The notes below the pieces were generated by a model, which worked only from the letters and a program-made list of their open reading frames with translations, was not told the origin of the DNA and did not search any database. A DNA stretch of 64,000 nucleotides, taken from NCBI RefSeq assembly GCF_015910535.1, contig NZ_JACBJG010000001.1, forward strand, positions 1 through 64,000. The letters run 5' to 3'. A program made the translations under genes and the position numbers. The DNA comes from Saccharomonospora sp. NB11. Lineage in GTDB: Bacteria > Actinomycetota > Actinomycetes > Mycobacteriales > Pseudonocardiaceae. This document shows positions 1 through 8,438 of this stretch, one piece after another (positions within the stretch are counted from its first letter, which is position 1; every line of letters starts with the position of its first letter).

Positions 1-153
1 TTAGAAGGGGGGGGATGAGCGGCAGCGTAGTAGTGACGATCGTGCAATTCAGGCCGCAGAAACGGACAGGTGCGATCGTGTAGAGAATGCGCATGAACGA
101 GCAGAACAGCGTCGGGATCGCGGTTTTTTGTTTAGATGTGTATAAGGGACAAG
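1..153. other. Contig-edge sequence with a library-adapter-like motif
   Basis: Positions 134-146 read AGATGTGTATAAG, followed by GGACAAG; this is the Tn5 mosaic end used in Nextera libraries with one substitution and one extra base. GGCAGCGT at 21-28 also resembles the inner part of the read-1 adapter. The stretch has runs of G and T and no coding character, unlike everything downstream. I infer that it is an assembly artefact from untrimmed reads rather than genomic DNA. The TAGGCT box at 187-192 just before the first gene looks genuine, so the join lies somewhere between about 153 and 185. Confidence 0.75.
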
Positions 154-200
154 AATGATTCATAGCCGAGGGATGCTCGGCCGTACTAGGCTGCTCGGCC

Positions 201-1583
201 ATGGGCGACGTAGCACAGCGGCTGGCCGAGATCGTCGGCGCCGAGAACGTGGTGAGCGGCGACGCCGTCGGTGAGGACTACACCGGCGACGAGGCACTCG
301 TCGGAGAAAAGACCCGGCCCGCTCACGTGGTGAAACCCGCGTCCGCCGACGAAGTCGCCGCCGTCCTACGGCTCGCCACCGAGGAAAGCGTGCCCGTGAC
401 GGCTCGTGGCTCCGGAACAGGACTCTCCGGCGCCGCGCGACCGCGAGCAGGCGGCCTGGTCGTCTCCTTCGAGCGCATGAACGCGATCCTCGACATCGAC
501 ACGGTGAACCACGTGGCCGTCGTGCAGCCCGGGGTCACTCTGTCCGAACTGGACGAGCGGACCGCGGAGGTCGGTCTCGGCTACACCGTCTACCCCGGCG
601 AACTGAGCGCGAGCGTCGGCGGCAACGTCGGCACCAACGCGGGCGGCATGCGGGCCGTCAAGTACGGCGTCACCCGCAACAACGTCCTCGGCCTCCAAGC
701 CGCTCTGCCCACGGGCGAGCTCATCCGCACCGGAGGCCGCACGGTCAAGACGTCCACCGGATACGACCTCACCCAACTCATCATCGGGTCGGAGGGCACG
801 CTCGCGCTCGCCACCGAGGTCATCGTCAAGCTCCATCCCCGACTGCAGCACGGCGCGACGGTGCTCGCCCCCTTCCCCACCCTCGAGACCGTGATGACGG
901 CCGTCCCGCAGGTCGTGTCCAGCGGACTCGCGCCCCACATCCTCGAATACATCGACGCCCTCACCATGGCCGCCATCACGCACACCGCGGAGCTGTCCCT
1001 CGGTGTTCCCGACTCCGTGCGGGAGGCGTCCCAGGCGTACCTCGTCGTGGGGCTGGAGAACCGGGACGCCGATCGGCTCGCCGAGGACGTCGAGGCACTA
1101 GGCACGATGCTCACCGAGCTCGGCGCCGCCGACGTCTACGTCCTGGAGGGTTCCTCCGCACGCAAGCTCATCGAGGCGCGAGAGAAGGCGTTCTGGACGG
1201 CGAAGGCCGCAGGAGCCGACGAGGTGCTCGACGTCGTCGTGCCGCGCTCGGCGCTCCCGGACTTCCTCACCGCCGCGCAGGAGGCCGCCACCCGCACCGG
1301 CTCGGGTGTCGTCGGCTGTGGCCACGCGGGTGACGGCAACGTGCACCTCGCCGTGTTCCAGAAGGACCCGGCCGTCCTGGCCGAACTGCTTCACGACATC
1401 TTCGCCGCCGGGATGAAGCTGGGCGGCGCCATCTCCGGCGAGCACGGTATCGGACGCGCGAAGAAGGACCACTTCCTCCAGTTGGAGGACCCCGTCAAGA
1501 TCGAGTTGATGAGCCGAGTGAAGCGGGCGTTCGACCCGGCCGGGATTCTCAACCCCGGTGTGCTCTTCGGCCGGGAGGACTAG
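201..1583 (+). CDS. glcD: FAD-linked oxidase, glycolate oxidase/D-lactate dehydrogenase type
   Basis: A 460-residue flavoprotein of the VAO family that should oxidise a 2-hydroxy acid (glycolate, D-lactate or similar). The N-terminal FAD-binding half has the PCMH-type motifs RGSGTGLSG (about residues 70-78), GGNVGTNAGG and IGSEGTLA (about 195); the C-terminal FAD-oxidase_C half has GCGHAGDGNVH, SGEHGIG and the terminal FDPAGILNPG. Length is normal for GlcD. The ATG at 201 lies 8 nt after a TAGGCT -10-like box (187-192), so the mRNA may be nearly leaderless. It is followed after 2 nt by the ThDP enzyme, so both are probably co-transcribed. The exact substrate is not evident. Confidence 0.85.
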   Translation: MGDVAQRLAEIVGAENVVSGDAVGEDYTGDEALVGEKTRPAHVVKPASADEVAAVLRLATEESVPVTARGSGTGLSGAARPRAGGLVVSFERMNAILDIDTVNHVAVVQPGVTLSELDERTAEVGLGYTVYPGELSASVGGNVGTNAGGMRAVKYGVTRNNVLGLQAALPTGELIRTGGRTVKTSTGYDLTQLIIGSEGTLALATEVIVKLHPRLQHGATVLAPFPTLETVMTAVPQVVSSGLAPHILEYIDALTMAAITHTAELSLGVPDSVREASQAYLVVGLENRDADRLAEDVEALGTMLTELGAADVYVLEGSSARKLIEAREKAFWTAKAAGADEVLDVVVPRSALPDFLTAAQEAATRTGSGVVGCGHAGDGNVHLAVFQKDPAVLAELLHDIFAAGMKLGGAISGEHGIGRAKKDHFLQLEDPVKIELMSRVKRAFDPAGILNPGVLFGRED

Positions 1584-1585
1584 AC

Positions 1586-3145
1586 ATGGCCATGAACGGT
1601 GCCCAGTCGTTGATTCGCACTCTCGTCGACGCCGACGTCGACGTGTGCTTCACCAACCCAGGGACCTCGGAGATGCACTTCGTCGCCGCGCTCGACGACG
1701 TGCCACAGATTCGCGGGGTGCTGGGGTTGTCCGAGGGCGTGGTCACGGGTGCCGCCGACGGGTACGCCCGCGTGGCGGACAAGCCGGCGGCGACGCTGCT
1801 GCATCTCGGCCCCGGCCTCGGCAACGGGCTCGCCAACCTGCACAACGCGCGCCGGGCCCACACGCCGATCGTCAACATCATCGGCGACCACGCCACGTAT
1901 CACAAGGAACTCGACGCGCCCCTGGAGTCCGACATCGAGGCCGTGGCGGGGTCGTTGAAGGGCTGGGTACGACGCTCGGCCAGTGCCGCCGACGTCGGTG
2001 CCGACGCCGCGGCGGCGGTGGCCGCCGCCCAGGACGCCCCGGGCCGGGTGGCGACGTTGATCCTGCCCGCCGACGTGTCGTGGGGCGACGGCGGCACGCC
2101 CGCCGCTCCGGTGCCGTCCCGGTCGCCGCGTCAGGTGGACTCCGACACGGTGAAGGCGGTCGCCGAGGTGCTGCGTGGCGGCGAGCCCGTCGCACTGCTG
2201 GTGGGTGGCGCGGCCTGCCGCGAGGCGGGGCTCCGCGCGCTCAGCCGTATCGCGAAGGCGACGGGCGCCAAACCGTTCGCCGAGACCTTCCCGGCGCGCA
2301 TCGAGCGCGGCGCGGGCCTGCCCAACATCGAGCGCCTCGGTTATCTGGCGGAACAAGTGGCCTACCAGCTCGACGGCATTCGTCACGTCGTCGTGGCGGG
2401 CACCAAGGCGCCGGTGTCGTTCTTCGCATACCCGGGCAAGGCCGGAAACCTGGTGCCGGAGGGCGCTCAGGTGCACACGCTGGCCGAGCTGGGTGACGAC
2501 GTCGTCGCCGCGCTGGAGGAGTTGGCCGACGAGGTGGCGGCCGACGTCGAACCCGACCTGTCCCCCGCCCAGCGACCCGAACTCCCGACCGGTGAGTTGA
2601 CGCCGCAGAACTGGGCTCAGGTGATCGGCGCGCTGCTGCCGGAGGGCGCCATCATCTCGGACGAGGCGAACACCTCCGGTCTGCTCATCCCGATGGCCAC
2701 TGCCGGAGCGCCCCGGCACGACGTGTTGACCCTGACGGGCGGCGCGATTGGACAGGGCATGCCGGTGGCCACCGGTGCCGCCATCGCCGCCGACGACCGG
2801 CCGGTGATCAACCTGGAGTCCGACGGCAGCGCGCTCTACACCGTCCAGTCACTGTGGACACAGGCGCGCGAGAACCTCAACGTCACCACGGTGGTGCTGA
2901 ACAACCGCGCGTACGCGATTCTGCGGATGGAGCTGCAACGGGTGGGCGCGGAGTCGTCGGGGCCGAAGGCGAGCAGCCTGTTCGATCTGTCCACCCCGGA
3001 CCTCGACTTCGTGCGTATGGCCGAGGGCTTCGGGGTTCCCGCCTCGCGCGCGAGGACGGCGGAGGAGCTGGCCGAGCAGTTCCGCCGCGCAGTGTCCGAA
3101 CCCGGCCCCCACCTGATCGAAGCCATGGTCCCGCCCCTGCTCTGA
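1586..3145 (+). CDS. ilvX: Acetolactate synthase-like ThDP-dependent enzyme (IlvX type)
   Basis: A 519-residue three-domain ThDP enzyme. The N-terminal Pyr domain starts NGAQSLIRTLVDADVDVCF, carries NPGTSEMHF and the catalytic Glu in LSEGVVTGAADGYARV (about residue 50); the C-terminal PP domain carries the cofactor motif ESDGSALYT with LNNRAYAIL about 25 residues later. This pattern matches the IlvX/benzoylformate-decarboxylase-like branch often annotated as acetolactate synthase large subunit, and resembles M. tuberculosis Rv3509c from memory. No regulatory subunit lies nearby, so a catabolic 2-oxoacid decarboxylase/lyase role paired with the upstream oxidase is as likely as valine synthesis. 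The SD GGGAGGA overlaps the end of glcD and supports this start. Confidence 0.8.
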   Translation: MAMNGAQSLIRTLVDADVDVCFTNPGTSEMHFVAALDDVPQIRGVLGLSEGVVTGAADGYARVADKPAATLLHLGPGLGNGLANLHNARRAHTPIVNIIGDHATYHKELDAPLESDIEAVAGSLKGWVRRSASAADVGADAAAAVAAAQDAPGRVATLILPADVSWGDGGTPAAPVPSRSPRQVDSDTVKAVAEVLRGGEPVALLVGGAACREAGLRALSRIAKATGAKPFAETFPARIERGAGLPNIERLGYLAEQVAYQLDGIRHVVVAGTKAPVSFFAYPGKAGNLVPEGAQVHTLAELGDDVVAALEELADEVAADVEPDLSPAQRPELPTGELTPQNWAQVIGALLPEGAIISDEANTSGLLIPMATAGAPRHDVLTLTGGAIGQGMPVATGAAIAADDRPVINLESDGSALYTVQSLWTQARENLNVTTVVLNNRAYAILRMELQRVGAESSGPKASSLFDLSTPDLDFVRMAEGFGVPASRARTAEELAEQFRRAVSEPGPHLIEAMVPPLL

Positions 3146-3148
3146 CCC

Positions 3149-3166
3149 GGGCCCCTCCCGGGGCCC
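3149..3166 (+). terminator. Short GC hairpin after ilvX
   Basis: GGGCCCC (3149-3155) pairs with GGGGCCC (3160-3166) around a 4-nt loop, starting 3 nt after the ilvX stop. There is no T run, so this is a weak rho-independent candidate; the 21-bp repeat array begins a few bases later. Confidence 0.5.
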
Positions 3167-3174
3167 AGCCCATC

Positions 3175-3321
3175 GTGTCCGCAGGCTGCGCGCGCGTGTC
3201 CTCGCTTGACGACGTCGTGTCCGCAGGCTGCGCGCGCGTGTCCGCGAGCTGCGTACCTGTGTCCGTAGTTCCGGTACGGGTGTCTGCGGGCGGCGTACCT
3301 GTGTCCGCACTTCAGCGACAC
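3175..3321. repeat. 21-bp tandem array, forward half (7 units)
   Basis: Seven units start with GTGTCC or GTGTCT at 3175, 3196, 3217, 3238, 3259, 3280 and 3301, an exact 21-bp step each time. The best-conserved part is GTGTCCGCA; the following bases drift around a G/C-rich GCTGCGcgC pattern. Units 1 and 3 are identical. Because 21 is a multiple of 3, frames stay open and give artificial heptad-repeat peptides (VSAGCAR-like). The units lie between two convergent genes. No constant-length unique spacers exist, so this is not CRISPR. Function unknown. Confidence 0.9.
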
Positions 3322-3436
3322 AGAACGGTTCGGCCGGACCCATATCCCTCCGCACTGATCGTCCGGGCAGCCGGTCGTACAGAAACCGCAGGCGTGCGTA
3401 CGAGGCCTGCTGACAGGCGTCGCGGGATGCGTCCAC

Positions 3437-3562
3437 CCGCGCGCAACCTGACGACACGGGTACGAGAGGTGCGGACACACGTACGCAACCCGAGGACACG
3501 AGCGCAGGGCCTGCGGACACGAGTGCGAGAGGTGCGGACTCGCGTTCGGGAGGTCGCGACAC
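3437..3562. repeat. 21-bp tandem array, inverted half (6 units)
   Basis: The reverse complement of the same unit follows: GGACAC or close variants end units at 3457, 3478, 3499, 3520, 3541 and 3562, again in exact 21-bp steps. A further degenerate copy with a 1-nt shift can be seen around 3396-3416. The stretch 3322-3436 between the two halves holds no clear copy of either orientation. The head-to-head layout means opposite-strand pairing between halves is possible, so the whole region could fold as a very long imperfect hairpin. Confidence 0.88.
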
Positions 3563-3567
3563 GGATA

Positions 3568-3606
3568 GGGCCACCGGCACCCGCAGGCGCGGGTGGCCGG
3601 TGGCCC
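3568..3606 (-). terminator. Strong hairpin downstream of fadB
   Basis: GGGCCACCGGCACCCG (3568-3583) pairs with 3590-3606 with a single bulged C and a 6-nt loop. It lies 23 nt past the fadB stop on the minus strand and immediately beside the inverted repeat array, and could work for both convergent transcription units. Confidence 0.7.
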
Positions 3607-3628
3607 TGGCTACAGACCCTGGGGAGAC

Positions 3629-5797
3629 TTACTCGAAGATCTCGCCCTTCTCGGCCTTCTCCACCAGCGACGCCGGCGGCTCGAAGTGGCTGCCGTAGCG
3701 CTCCGCGAGTTCACGCGCCCGCGCGACGAAGCCCTTCAGCCCGCCCTCGTACTGGTTGATGTACTGGATCACACCACCGGTCCAGGCGGGGAACCCGATA
3801 CCGAAGATCGACCCGATGTTGGCGTCCTGCACCGAGTTGAGCACGCCCTCGTCGAAGCACTTGACGGTCTCCAGCGCCTCGGCGAAGAGCATCCGCTCCT
3901 GGAGGTCGGTGAACGACACCTCGCCGCTGCCGCTGTTGAACGCCTCCCGCAGCCCCGGCCACAGCCCGGCGCGCTTGCCGTTCTCGTCGTACTCGTAGAA
4001 CCCGGCGCCGGACGAGCGGCCCTTGCGGTCGAACTCGTCGAGCATCCGGTCGATGACGGCCTCGGACGGGTGCGGCGTCCACGTGCCGCCCGCCGCCTCC
4101 ACGGCCGCCTTCGTCTCGTTGCGGATCTTGCGCGGCAGCGTCAGCGTCAACTCGTCCATCAGCTGCAGCGGCGGCGCCGGGTACCCGGCCTGCGCACCGG
4201 CCTGCTCGATCGTGGCGGGCTCCACGCCCTCGCCGACCGCGGCGACGGCCTCGTTGAGGAACGTGCCGATCACGCGGCTGGTGAAGAAGCCCCGGCTGTC
4301 GTTGACGACGATCGGGGTCTTCTTGATCTGCAGCGTGTAGTCGAAGACCTTCGCCAGGGTGGCGTCGGAGGTCTTCTCCCCGCGGATGATCTCCACGAGC
4401 GGCATCTTGTCCACCGGCGAGAAGAAGTGGATGCCGATGAAGTCCTCCTGCCGCTCCACGCCCTCGGCGAGCGTGGTGATGGGCAGCGTGGAGGTGTTGG
4501 AACCGAGCACCGCGTCCGGCTCGACGATCTTCTCGATCTCGCCGAACACCTTGTGCTTCAGCTCGGTGCTCTCGAAGACGGCCTCGATGACGAAGTCGAC
4601 GCCTTCGAAGTCGGCGGCGTCACCGGTGGTCTTGATGCGGTCGAGGAGCGCCTTGGACTTCTCCTCGGTGGTCTTACCGCGCTTGAGGGCCTTCTCCTCC
4701 AGCTTGCGGGCGTAGTCCTTGCCCTTCTCGGCGTTCTCCTTGGAGACGTCCTTGAGGACGACCTCGATGCCGGCCTTGGCCGACACGTAGGCGATGCCGG
4801 CACCCATCATGCCCGCGCCGAGCACACCGACCTTGCGGGCGGTGTACTTCTCGAACCCGTCGGGGCGCGAGCCACCGGAGTTGATGTGCTGCAGGTCGAA
4901 GAAGAACGCCTTCGTCATGTTCTTGGCGACCTGGCCGGTCACCAGGCTGACGAAGTACCGCGTCTCGATCTTGAACGCGGTGTCGACGTCCACCTGGGCG
5001 CCTTCCACCGCGGCGGCCAGGATGGCACGCGGCGCGGGCATCGGGGCGCCCTTGAGCTGCTTGCGCAGCGTCGCGGGGAACGCGGGCAGGTTCGCGGCGA
5101 ACTTCGGGTTCGACGGCGAGCCACCGGGGATCTTGTAGCCCTTGACGTCCCAGGGCTGCTGCGCCTCGGGGTTGGCCTTGATCCACTCCTTGGCCTTGGG
5201 CAGCAGCTCGTCGACCGAGCCCACGAGCTCGTGCACGAGGCCGAGTTCCAGCGCCTTCGCGGGCCGGTGCCGCTGGCCCTGCACCAGTACGTTCAGCACG
5301 GCGTTCTGGATGCCGAGCAGGCGCACCGTACGCACGATGCCGCCACCGCCGGGCAGCAGGCCGAGGCTCACCTCGGGCAGACCGATCTGCACACCACGCA
5401 CGTCGGCGACGATGCGGCGGTGGCAGGCCAGCGCGATCTCCAGACCGCCACCGAGGGCCGCGCCGTTGATCGCAGCGACCACGGGCTTGCCCAGGGTCTC
5501 CAGACGACGCAGGTCCTGCTTCATCGCGTTGGTCATCTCGGTGATGCCCGCGGCGTCGTCCGGGGTGGCCTTGATCAGGTCGTTGAGGTCGCCGCCCGCG
5601 AAGAAGGTCTTCTTCGCCGAGGTCAGCACCACACCGGTGATCGAGTCCTGCTCCGCCTCCAGCCGGTCGACGGTGACGCGCAGCGACTCGCGGAAGTCGG
5701 CGTTCATCGTGTTGGCCGACTGGTTGGGGTCGTCGAGCGTGAGCACGACGATGCCGTCGGAGTCCTGCTCCCAGCGAATGGTCTTGGATTCAGTCAT
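3629..5797 (-). CDS. fadB: Trifunctional fatty-acid oxidation protein, alpha subunit
   Basis: A 722-residue fusion of enoyl-CoA hydratase and L-3-hydroxyacyl-CoA dehydrogenase for beta-oxidation. The N-terminal crotonase part shows [16 protein letters not shown] and [11 protein letters not shown] with the two catalytic Glu regions (about residues 100-150); the dehydrogenase part begins at [16 protein letters not shown] (Rossmann fold, about 330) and has the catalytic [14 protein letters not shown] segment. I place the start at [10 protein letters not shown], preceded by GAGGAACGAG, rather than at an upstream in-frame codon inside fadA. It lies 16 nt downstream of fadA in the usual fadA-fadB order. 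It resembles mycobacterial FadB (Rv0860) in architecture and length. Confidence 0.93.
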   Translation of the reverse strand: MTESKTIRWEQDSDGIVVLTLDDPNQSANTMNADFRESLRVTVDRLEAEQDSITGVVLTSAKKTFFAGGDLNDLIKATPDDAAGITEMTNAMKQDLRRLETLGKPVVAAINGAALGGGLEIALACHRRIVADVRGVQIGLPEVSLGLLPGGGGIVRTVRLLGIQNAVLNVLVQGQRHRPAKALELGLVHELVGSVDELLPKAKEWIKANPEAQQPWDVKGYKIPGGSPSNPKFAANLPAFPATLRKQLKGAPMPAPRAILAAAVEGAQVDVDTAFKIETRYFVSLVTGQVAKNMTKAFFFDLQHINSGGSRPDGFEKYTARKVGVLGAGMMGAGIAYVSAKAGIEVVLKDVSKENAEKGKDYARKLEEKALKRGKTTEEKSKALLDRIKTTGDAADFEGVDFVIEAVFESTELKHKVFGEIEKIVEPDAVLGSNTSTLPITTLAEGVERQEDFIGIHFFSPVDKMPLVEIIRGEKTSDATLAKVFDYTLQIKKTPIVVNDSRGFFTSRVIGTFLNEAVAAVGEGVEPATIEQAGAQAGYPAPPLQLMDELTLTLPRKIRNETKAAVEAAGGTWTPHPSEAVIDRMLDEFDRKGRSSGAGFYEYDENGKRAGLWPGLREAFNSGSGEVSFTDLQERMLFAEALETVKCFDEGVLNSVQDANIGSIFGIGFPAWTGGVIQYINQYEGGLKGFVARARELAERYGSHFEPPASLVEKAEKGEIFE

Positions 5798-5813
5798 CGT
5801 TTGTTCTCGTTCC

Positions 5814-7025
5814 TCACACGCGCTCGATGATCGTGGCGAGGCCCATGCCACCGCCGATGCACAGCGTCACGAGCGCGCGCCGGGCCTGGCGGCGCTCCAG
5901 TTCGTCCACCATCGTGCCGAGGATCATCGCGCCGGTGGCGCCCAGCGGGTGGCCCATGGCGATGGCACCGCCGTTGACGTTGACCTTCTCCTCCGGGAGG
6001 TTCAGGTCCTTCATCCACTTGAGAACGACCGCGGCGAACGCCTCGTTCAGCTCGAACAGGTCGATGTCGTCGACAGTGAGGCCGGCCTTGGCGAGCACCT
6101 TCTCGGTGGCGGGCGTCGGGCCGGTCAGCATGATCGTCGGGTCGGAACCGGTGACCGCGGTGGCGACGATGCGCGCCCGCGGCTCCATGCCGATCCGCTT
6201 GCCGATCTCCTCGCTACCGACGAGGACGATGCCCGCGCCGTCCACGATGCCCGACGAGTTGCCGCCGGTGTGCACGTGGTTGATCTTCTCGATCCAGTGG
6301 TACTTCTGCAGCGCCACGGCGTCGAACCCGGCGAAGTCGCCGAGGTCGGCGAACGCGGGACGCAGCTTGGCCAGCGTCTCCAGCGTGGTGCCGGGACGGC
6401 GGTGCTCGTCGTGGTCGAGGATGGTCACGCCGTTCATGTCCTTGACCGGCACCACGGACTTCGAGAAGTAGCCGCCCGACCACGCGGCCTCGGCACGCTC
6501 CTGCGAGCGCACGGCGTAGGCGTCGACGTCCTCACGGGAGAAGCCCTCGACCGTGGCGATGAGGTCGGCGCCGATGCCCTGCGGCACGAAGTAGGAGTCG
6601 TAGTTGGTGGCGGGGTCGGTGAACATCGCACCGCCGTCGGAGCCCATCGGCACGCGCGACATCGACTCGACGCCACCGCCGATGACGAGGTCGTCCCAGC
6701 CCGCCCGGACCTTCTGCGCGGCCTGGTTGACGGCCTCCAGCCCGGAGGCGCAGAAGCGGTTGAGCTGCACACCCGCGACGGTCTCGGGCAGCCCGGCGGC
6801 GATGGCGGCCGCGCGGGCGATGTCGGCGCCCTGGTCACCGACCGGCGAGACGACACCCAGGATGATGTCGTCGATCAGCGCCGGGTCGAGCCCCGGGTGC
6901 CGCGCCTTCAGTTCGTCGATCAGGCCGACCACCAGGTCGATCGGCTTGGTTCCGTGGAGGGAACCGCCCTTGTTCTTGCCACGAGGCGTACGGATCGCCT
7001 CGTAGATGAACGCCTCTGTACTCAC
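5814..7025 (-). CDS. fadA: Acetyl-CoA acyltransferase (thiolase), beta subunit
   Basis: A 403-residue thiolase that cleaves 3-ketoacyl-CoA with CoA and partners with FadB. The acyl-accepting Cys is in [12 protein letters not shown] (about residue 92), with [16 protein letters not shown] (His) and the second active-site Cys in [13 protein letters not shown] at the C terminus. The GTG start is preceded by GGAAGGACC. Length is the same as that remembered for M. tuberculosis FadA. It is the first gene of the fadA-fadB operon, and the leader region holds an imperfect palindrome (7063-7080) likely bound by a TetR-type regulator, plausibly the divergent neighbour. Confidence 0.94.
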   Translation of the reverse strand: MSTEAFIYEAIRTPRGKNKGGSLHGTKPIDLVVGLIDELKARHPGLDPALIDDIILGVVSPVGDQGADIARAAAIAAGLPETVAGVQLNRFCASGLEAVNQAAQKVRAGWDDLVIGGGVESMSRVPMGSDGGAMFTDPATNYDSYFVPQGIGADLIATVEGFSREDVDAYAVRSQERAEAAWSGGYFSKSVVPVKDMNGVTILDHDEHRRPGTTLETLAKLRPAFADLGDFAGFDAVALQKYHWIEKINHVHTGGNSSGIVDGAGIVLVGSEEIGKRIGMEPRARIVATAVTGSDPTIMLTGPTPATEKVLAKAGLTVDDIDLFELNEAFAAVVLKWMKDLNLPEEKVNVNGGAIAMGHPLGATGAMILGTMVDELERRQARRALVTLCIGGGMGLATIIERV

Positions 7026-7062
7026 GCCTGAGGTCCTTCCTGGCGCAGATTGCCGTTCGTGG

Positions 7063-7080
7063 TGCTAATCGCTACTAACA
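7063..7080. promoter_or_regulatory. Imperfect palindrome in the fadA promoter region
   Basis: TGCTAATCGCTACTAACA reads almost symmetrically: TGYTA at both ends in inverted orientation and GC at the centre. It sits about 40 bp upstream of the fadA start and about 80 bp upstream of the divergent tandem-TetR gene, the expected place for an operator. That the neighbouring regulator binds it is inference. Confidence 0.45.
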
Positions 7081-7159
7081 TAATCCCGGATCGTCCGAGG
7101 TTGTCAACGTGTTGTCGGGGTTGCCACGATGCCAACGCGCGCTAGAGTGTCCAGGCGTT

Positions 7160-8359
7160 ATGAGTGACGACAGCAGCAGGAACAGGCGCCCACGCGACCG
7201 CAAGGCCCAGCTCGCCGCGGTCGCGTCCGAGCTGTTCCGGCAACGCGGCTACCACGGCGTCGGCATCAACGACCTCGCCGCGGCGGCGGGCATCACGGGC
7301 CCCGCCCTCTACCGGCACTTCGCCGACAAGCAAGCGATCCTGGCGCACGTGTTGCTCACGGGGCTGCGCGACATGGAGCTGGCCACGGAGGCCGCGCTCG
7401 ACGACGAGCGGCGCACCGAGTCGTACGAGAGCATCCGGGAGTTGCTCACCGGACTGGCGGCGCGCTCGGTGGAACGTCGGGACGTCGCCGCGCTGTGGCG
7501 CTGGGAGGGACGTCACCTCGACGCCGAGAGCCAGCAGCAGATCCGCCGTCGGTCCACGGCCATGCTCGCGGCGTGGGCGCGAGTACTGCAGCGCAAGCGA
7601 CCCGAGCTGTCGGACGACGACGCGGAGTTGTTGTGCTGGGCGACGTTGTCGGTGTTCGGCAGCGTCTCGGTCCACCGCACCACGCTGCCGAAGCGCCGGT
7701 TCACGGACCTGCTGACGTCGTTGGCGCTGCGCGTGTTGCACGTCGAACTCCCCGAGGGCGACGGCCCGTCCGAGCCGCCTCCGCCACGCGCACTGGGCAC
7801 CCCGTCGCGTCGCGAGCAACTGCTCACGGAGGCCGCCGAGCTGTTCCGCAAGCGCGGGTTCGCCGCCGTGAGCATGGAGGACATCGGCAAGGCCGCGGGC
7901 ATCGCGGGCCCGAGCGTCTACCGGCACTTCCCCAGCAAGGCGGCGTTGCTGGCCGCCATCGGCCGCCGCGCGGGCGACCGGTTGATGGTCGCCGCCGATC
8001 ACGCCCTGCGGGCGAGCGCCCCCGCCGACGAGCGGGAGGCGTTGCGCAGACTCGCCGCGTCGTACGTGCAGACCCTGACCGGCCCGCCGGAGCTGCTCGT
8101 GGCGTTCTCGGTGGACCACGTGCACATCGACGAGCGCGACCGTCCGGAACTGCTGCGTATCCAACGCGACTACGTCGACCAGTGGGTTCGACTCCTGGAA
8201 GCCGCGCAGCCCGACCTGGAGACCCGCGAGGCGAAGATCACCGTCCACGCGGCGCTGACCATCGCCAACGACCTCACGCGCACCCGCCGGGTCGCGAGTC
8301 GTCCGAACCTCGTCGAGGAACTGACCACCCTCCTGCACGCGGTGCTCGGGATCGACTGA
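7160..8359 (+). CDS. Tandem TetR regulator: two complete TetR units in one chain
   Basis: A 399-residue protein with two TetR-type DNA-binding domains. The first helix-turn-helix reads LFRQRGYHGVGINDLAAAAGI then GPALYRHFADKQAIL (about residues 20-60); the second begins near residue 215 with LFRKRGFAAVSMEDIGKAAGI and GPSVYRHFPSKAALL. Each is followed by about 130 helical residues fitting a ligand domain. A normal TetR is 190-220 residues, so this is a head-to-tail fusion. It is divergent from fadA-fadB and directly upstream of the fadE pair, and thus probably controls fatty-acid oxidation. The ATG at 7160 was chosen since the longer frame begins inside the promoter region; no good SD is visible. 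Confidence 0.88.
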   Translation: MSDDSSRNRRPRDRKAQLAAVASELFRQRGYHGVGINDLAAAAGITGPALYRHFADKQAILAHVLLTGLRDMELATEAALDDERRTESYESIRELLTGLAARSVERRDVAALWRWEGRHLDAESQQQIRRRSTAMLAAWARVLQRKRPELSDDDAELLCWATLSVFGSVSVHRTTLPKRRFTDLLTSLALRVLHVELPEGDGPSEPPPPRALGTPSRREQLLTEAAELFRKRGFAAVSMEDIGKAAGIAGPSVYRHFPSKAALLAAIGRRAGDRLMVAADHALRASAPADEREALRRLAASYVQTLTGPPELLVAFSVDHVHIDERDRPELLRIQRDYVDQWVRLLEAAQPDLETREAKITVHAALTIANDLTRTRRVASRPNLVEELTTLLHAVLGID

Positions 8360-8403
8360 GTCGTTGTCAACCCCTACTGGCGCGACGGCAGGGACACCCG
8401 CTA

Positions 8404-8421
8404 ACCTACTCGCGAGTAGGT
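8404..8421. promoter_or_regulatory. 18-bp perfect palindrome upstream of the fadE pair
   Basis: ACCTACTCGCGAGTAGGT is a perfect inverted repeat with no spacer, 18 bp upstream of the GTG of the first acyl-CoA dehydrogenase gene and 45 bp after the tandem-TetR stop. It overlaps a possible -10 (TAACCT at 8402-8407). Symmetry and position fit a TetR-family operator; the regulator is not proven. Confidence 0.7.
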
Positions 8422-8438
8422 AAACCGGAGGGAATGCT

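Noticed and set aside
3175-3562. CRISPR array
   Set aside because: Units are contiguous with a 21-bp period, without constant repeats separated by unique spacers, they change orientation mid-array, and no cas gene is near.
2849-3759. Long open frames with heptad repeats through the array on both strands
   Set aside because: They begin inside ilvX or run past its stop, have no SD, and are open only because the unit length is a multiple of three.
3593-5830. 745-codon open frame opposite fadB
   Set aside because: Composition (Leu/Gly/Arg/His-rich, no motifs) is that of an antisense shadow of a high-GC gene; fadB has all the catalytic motifs.
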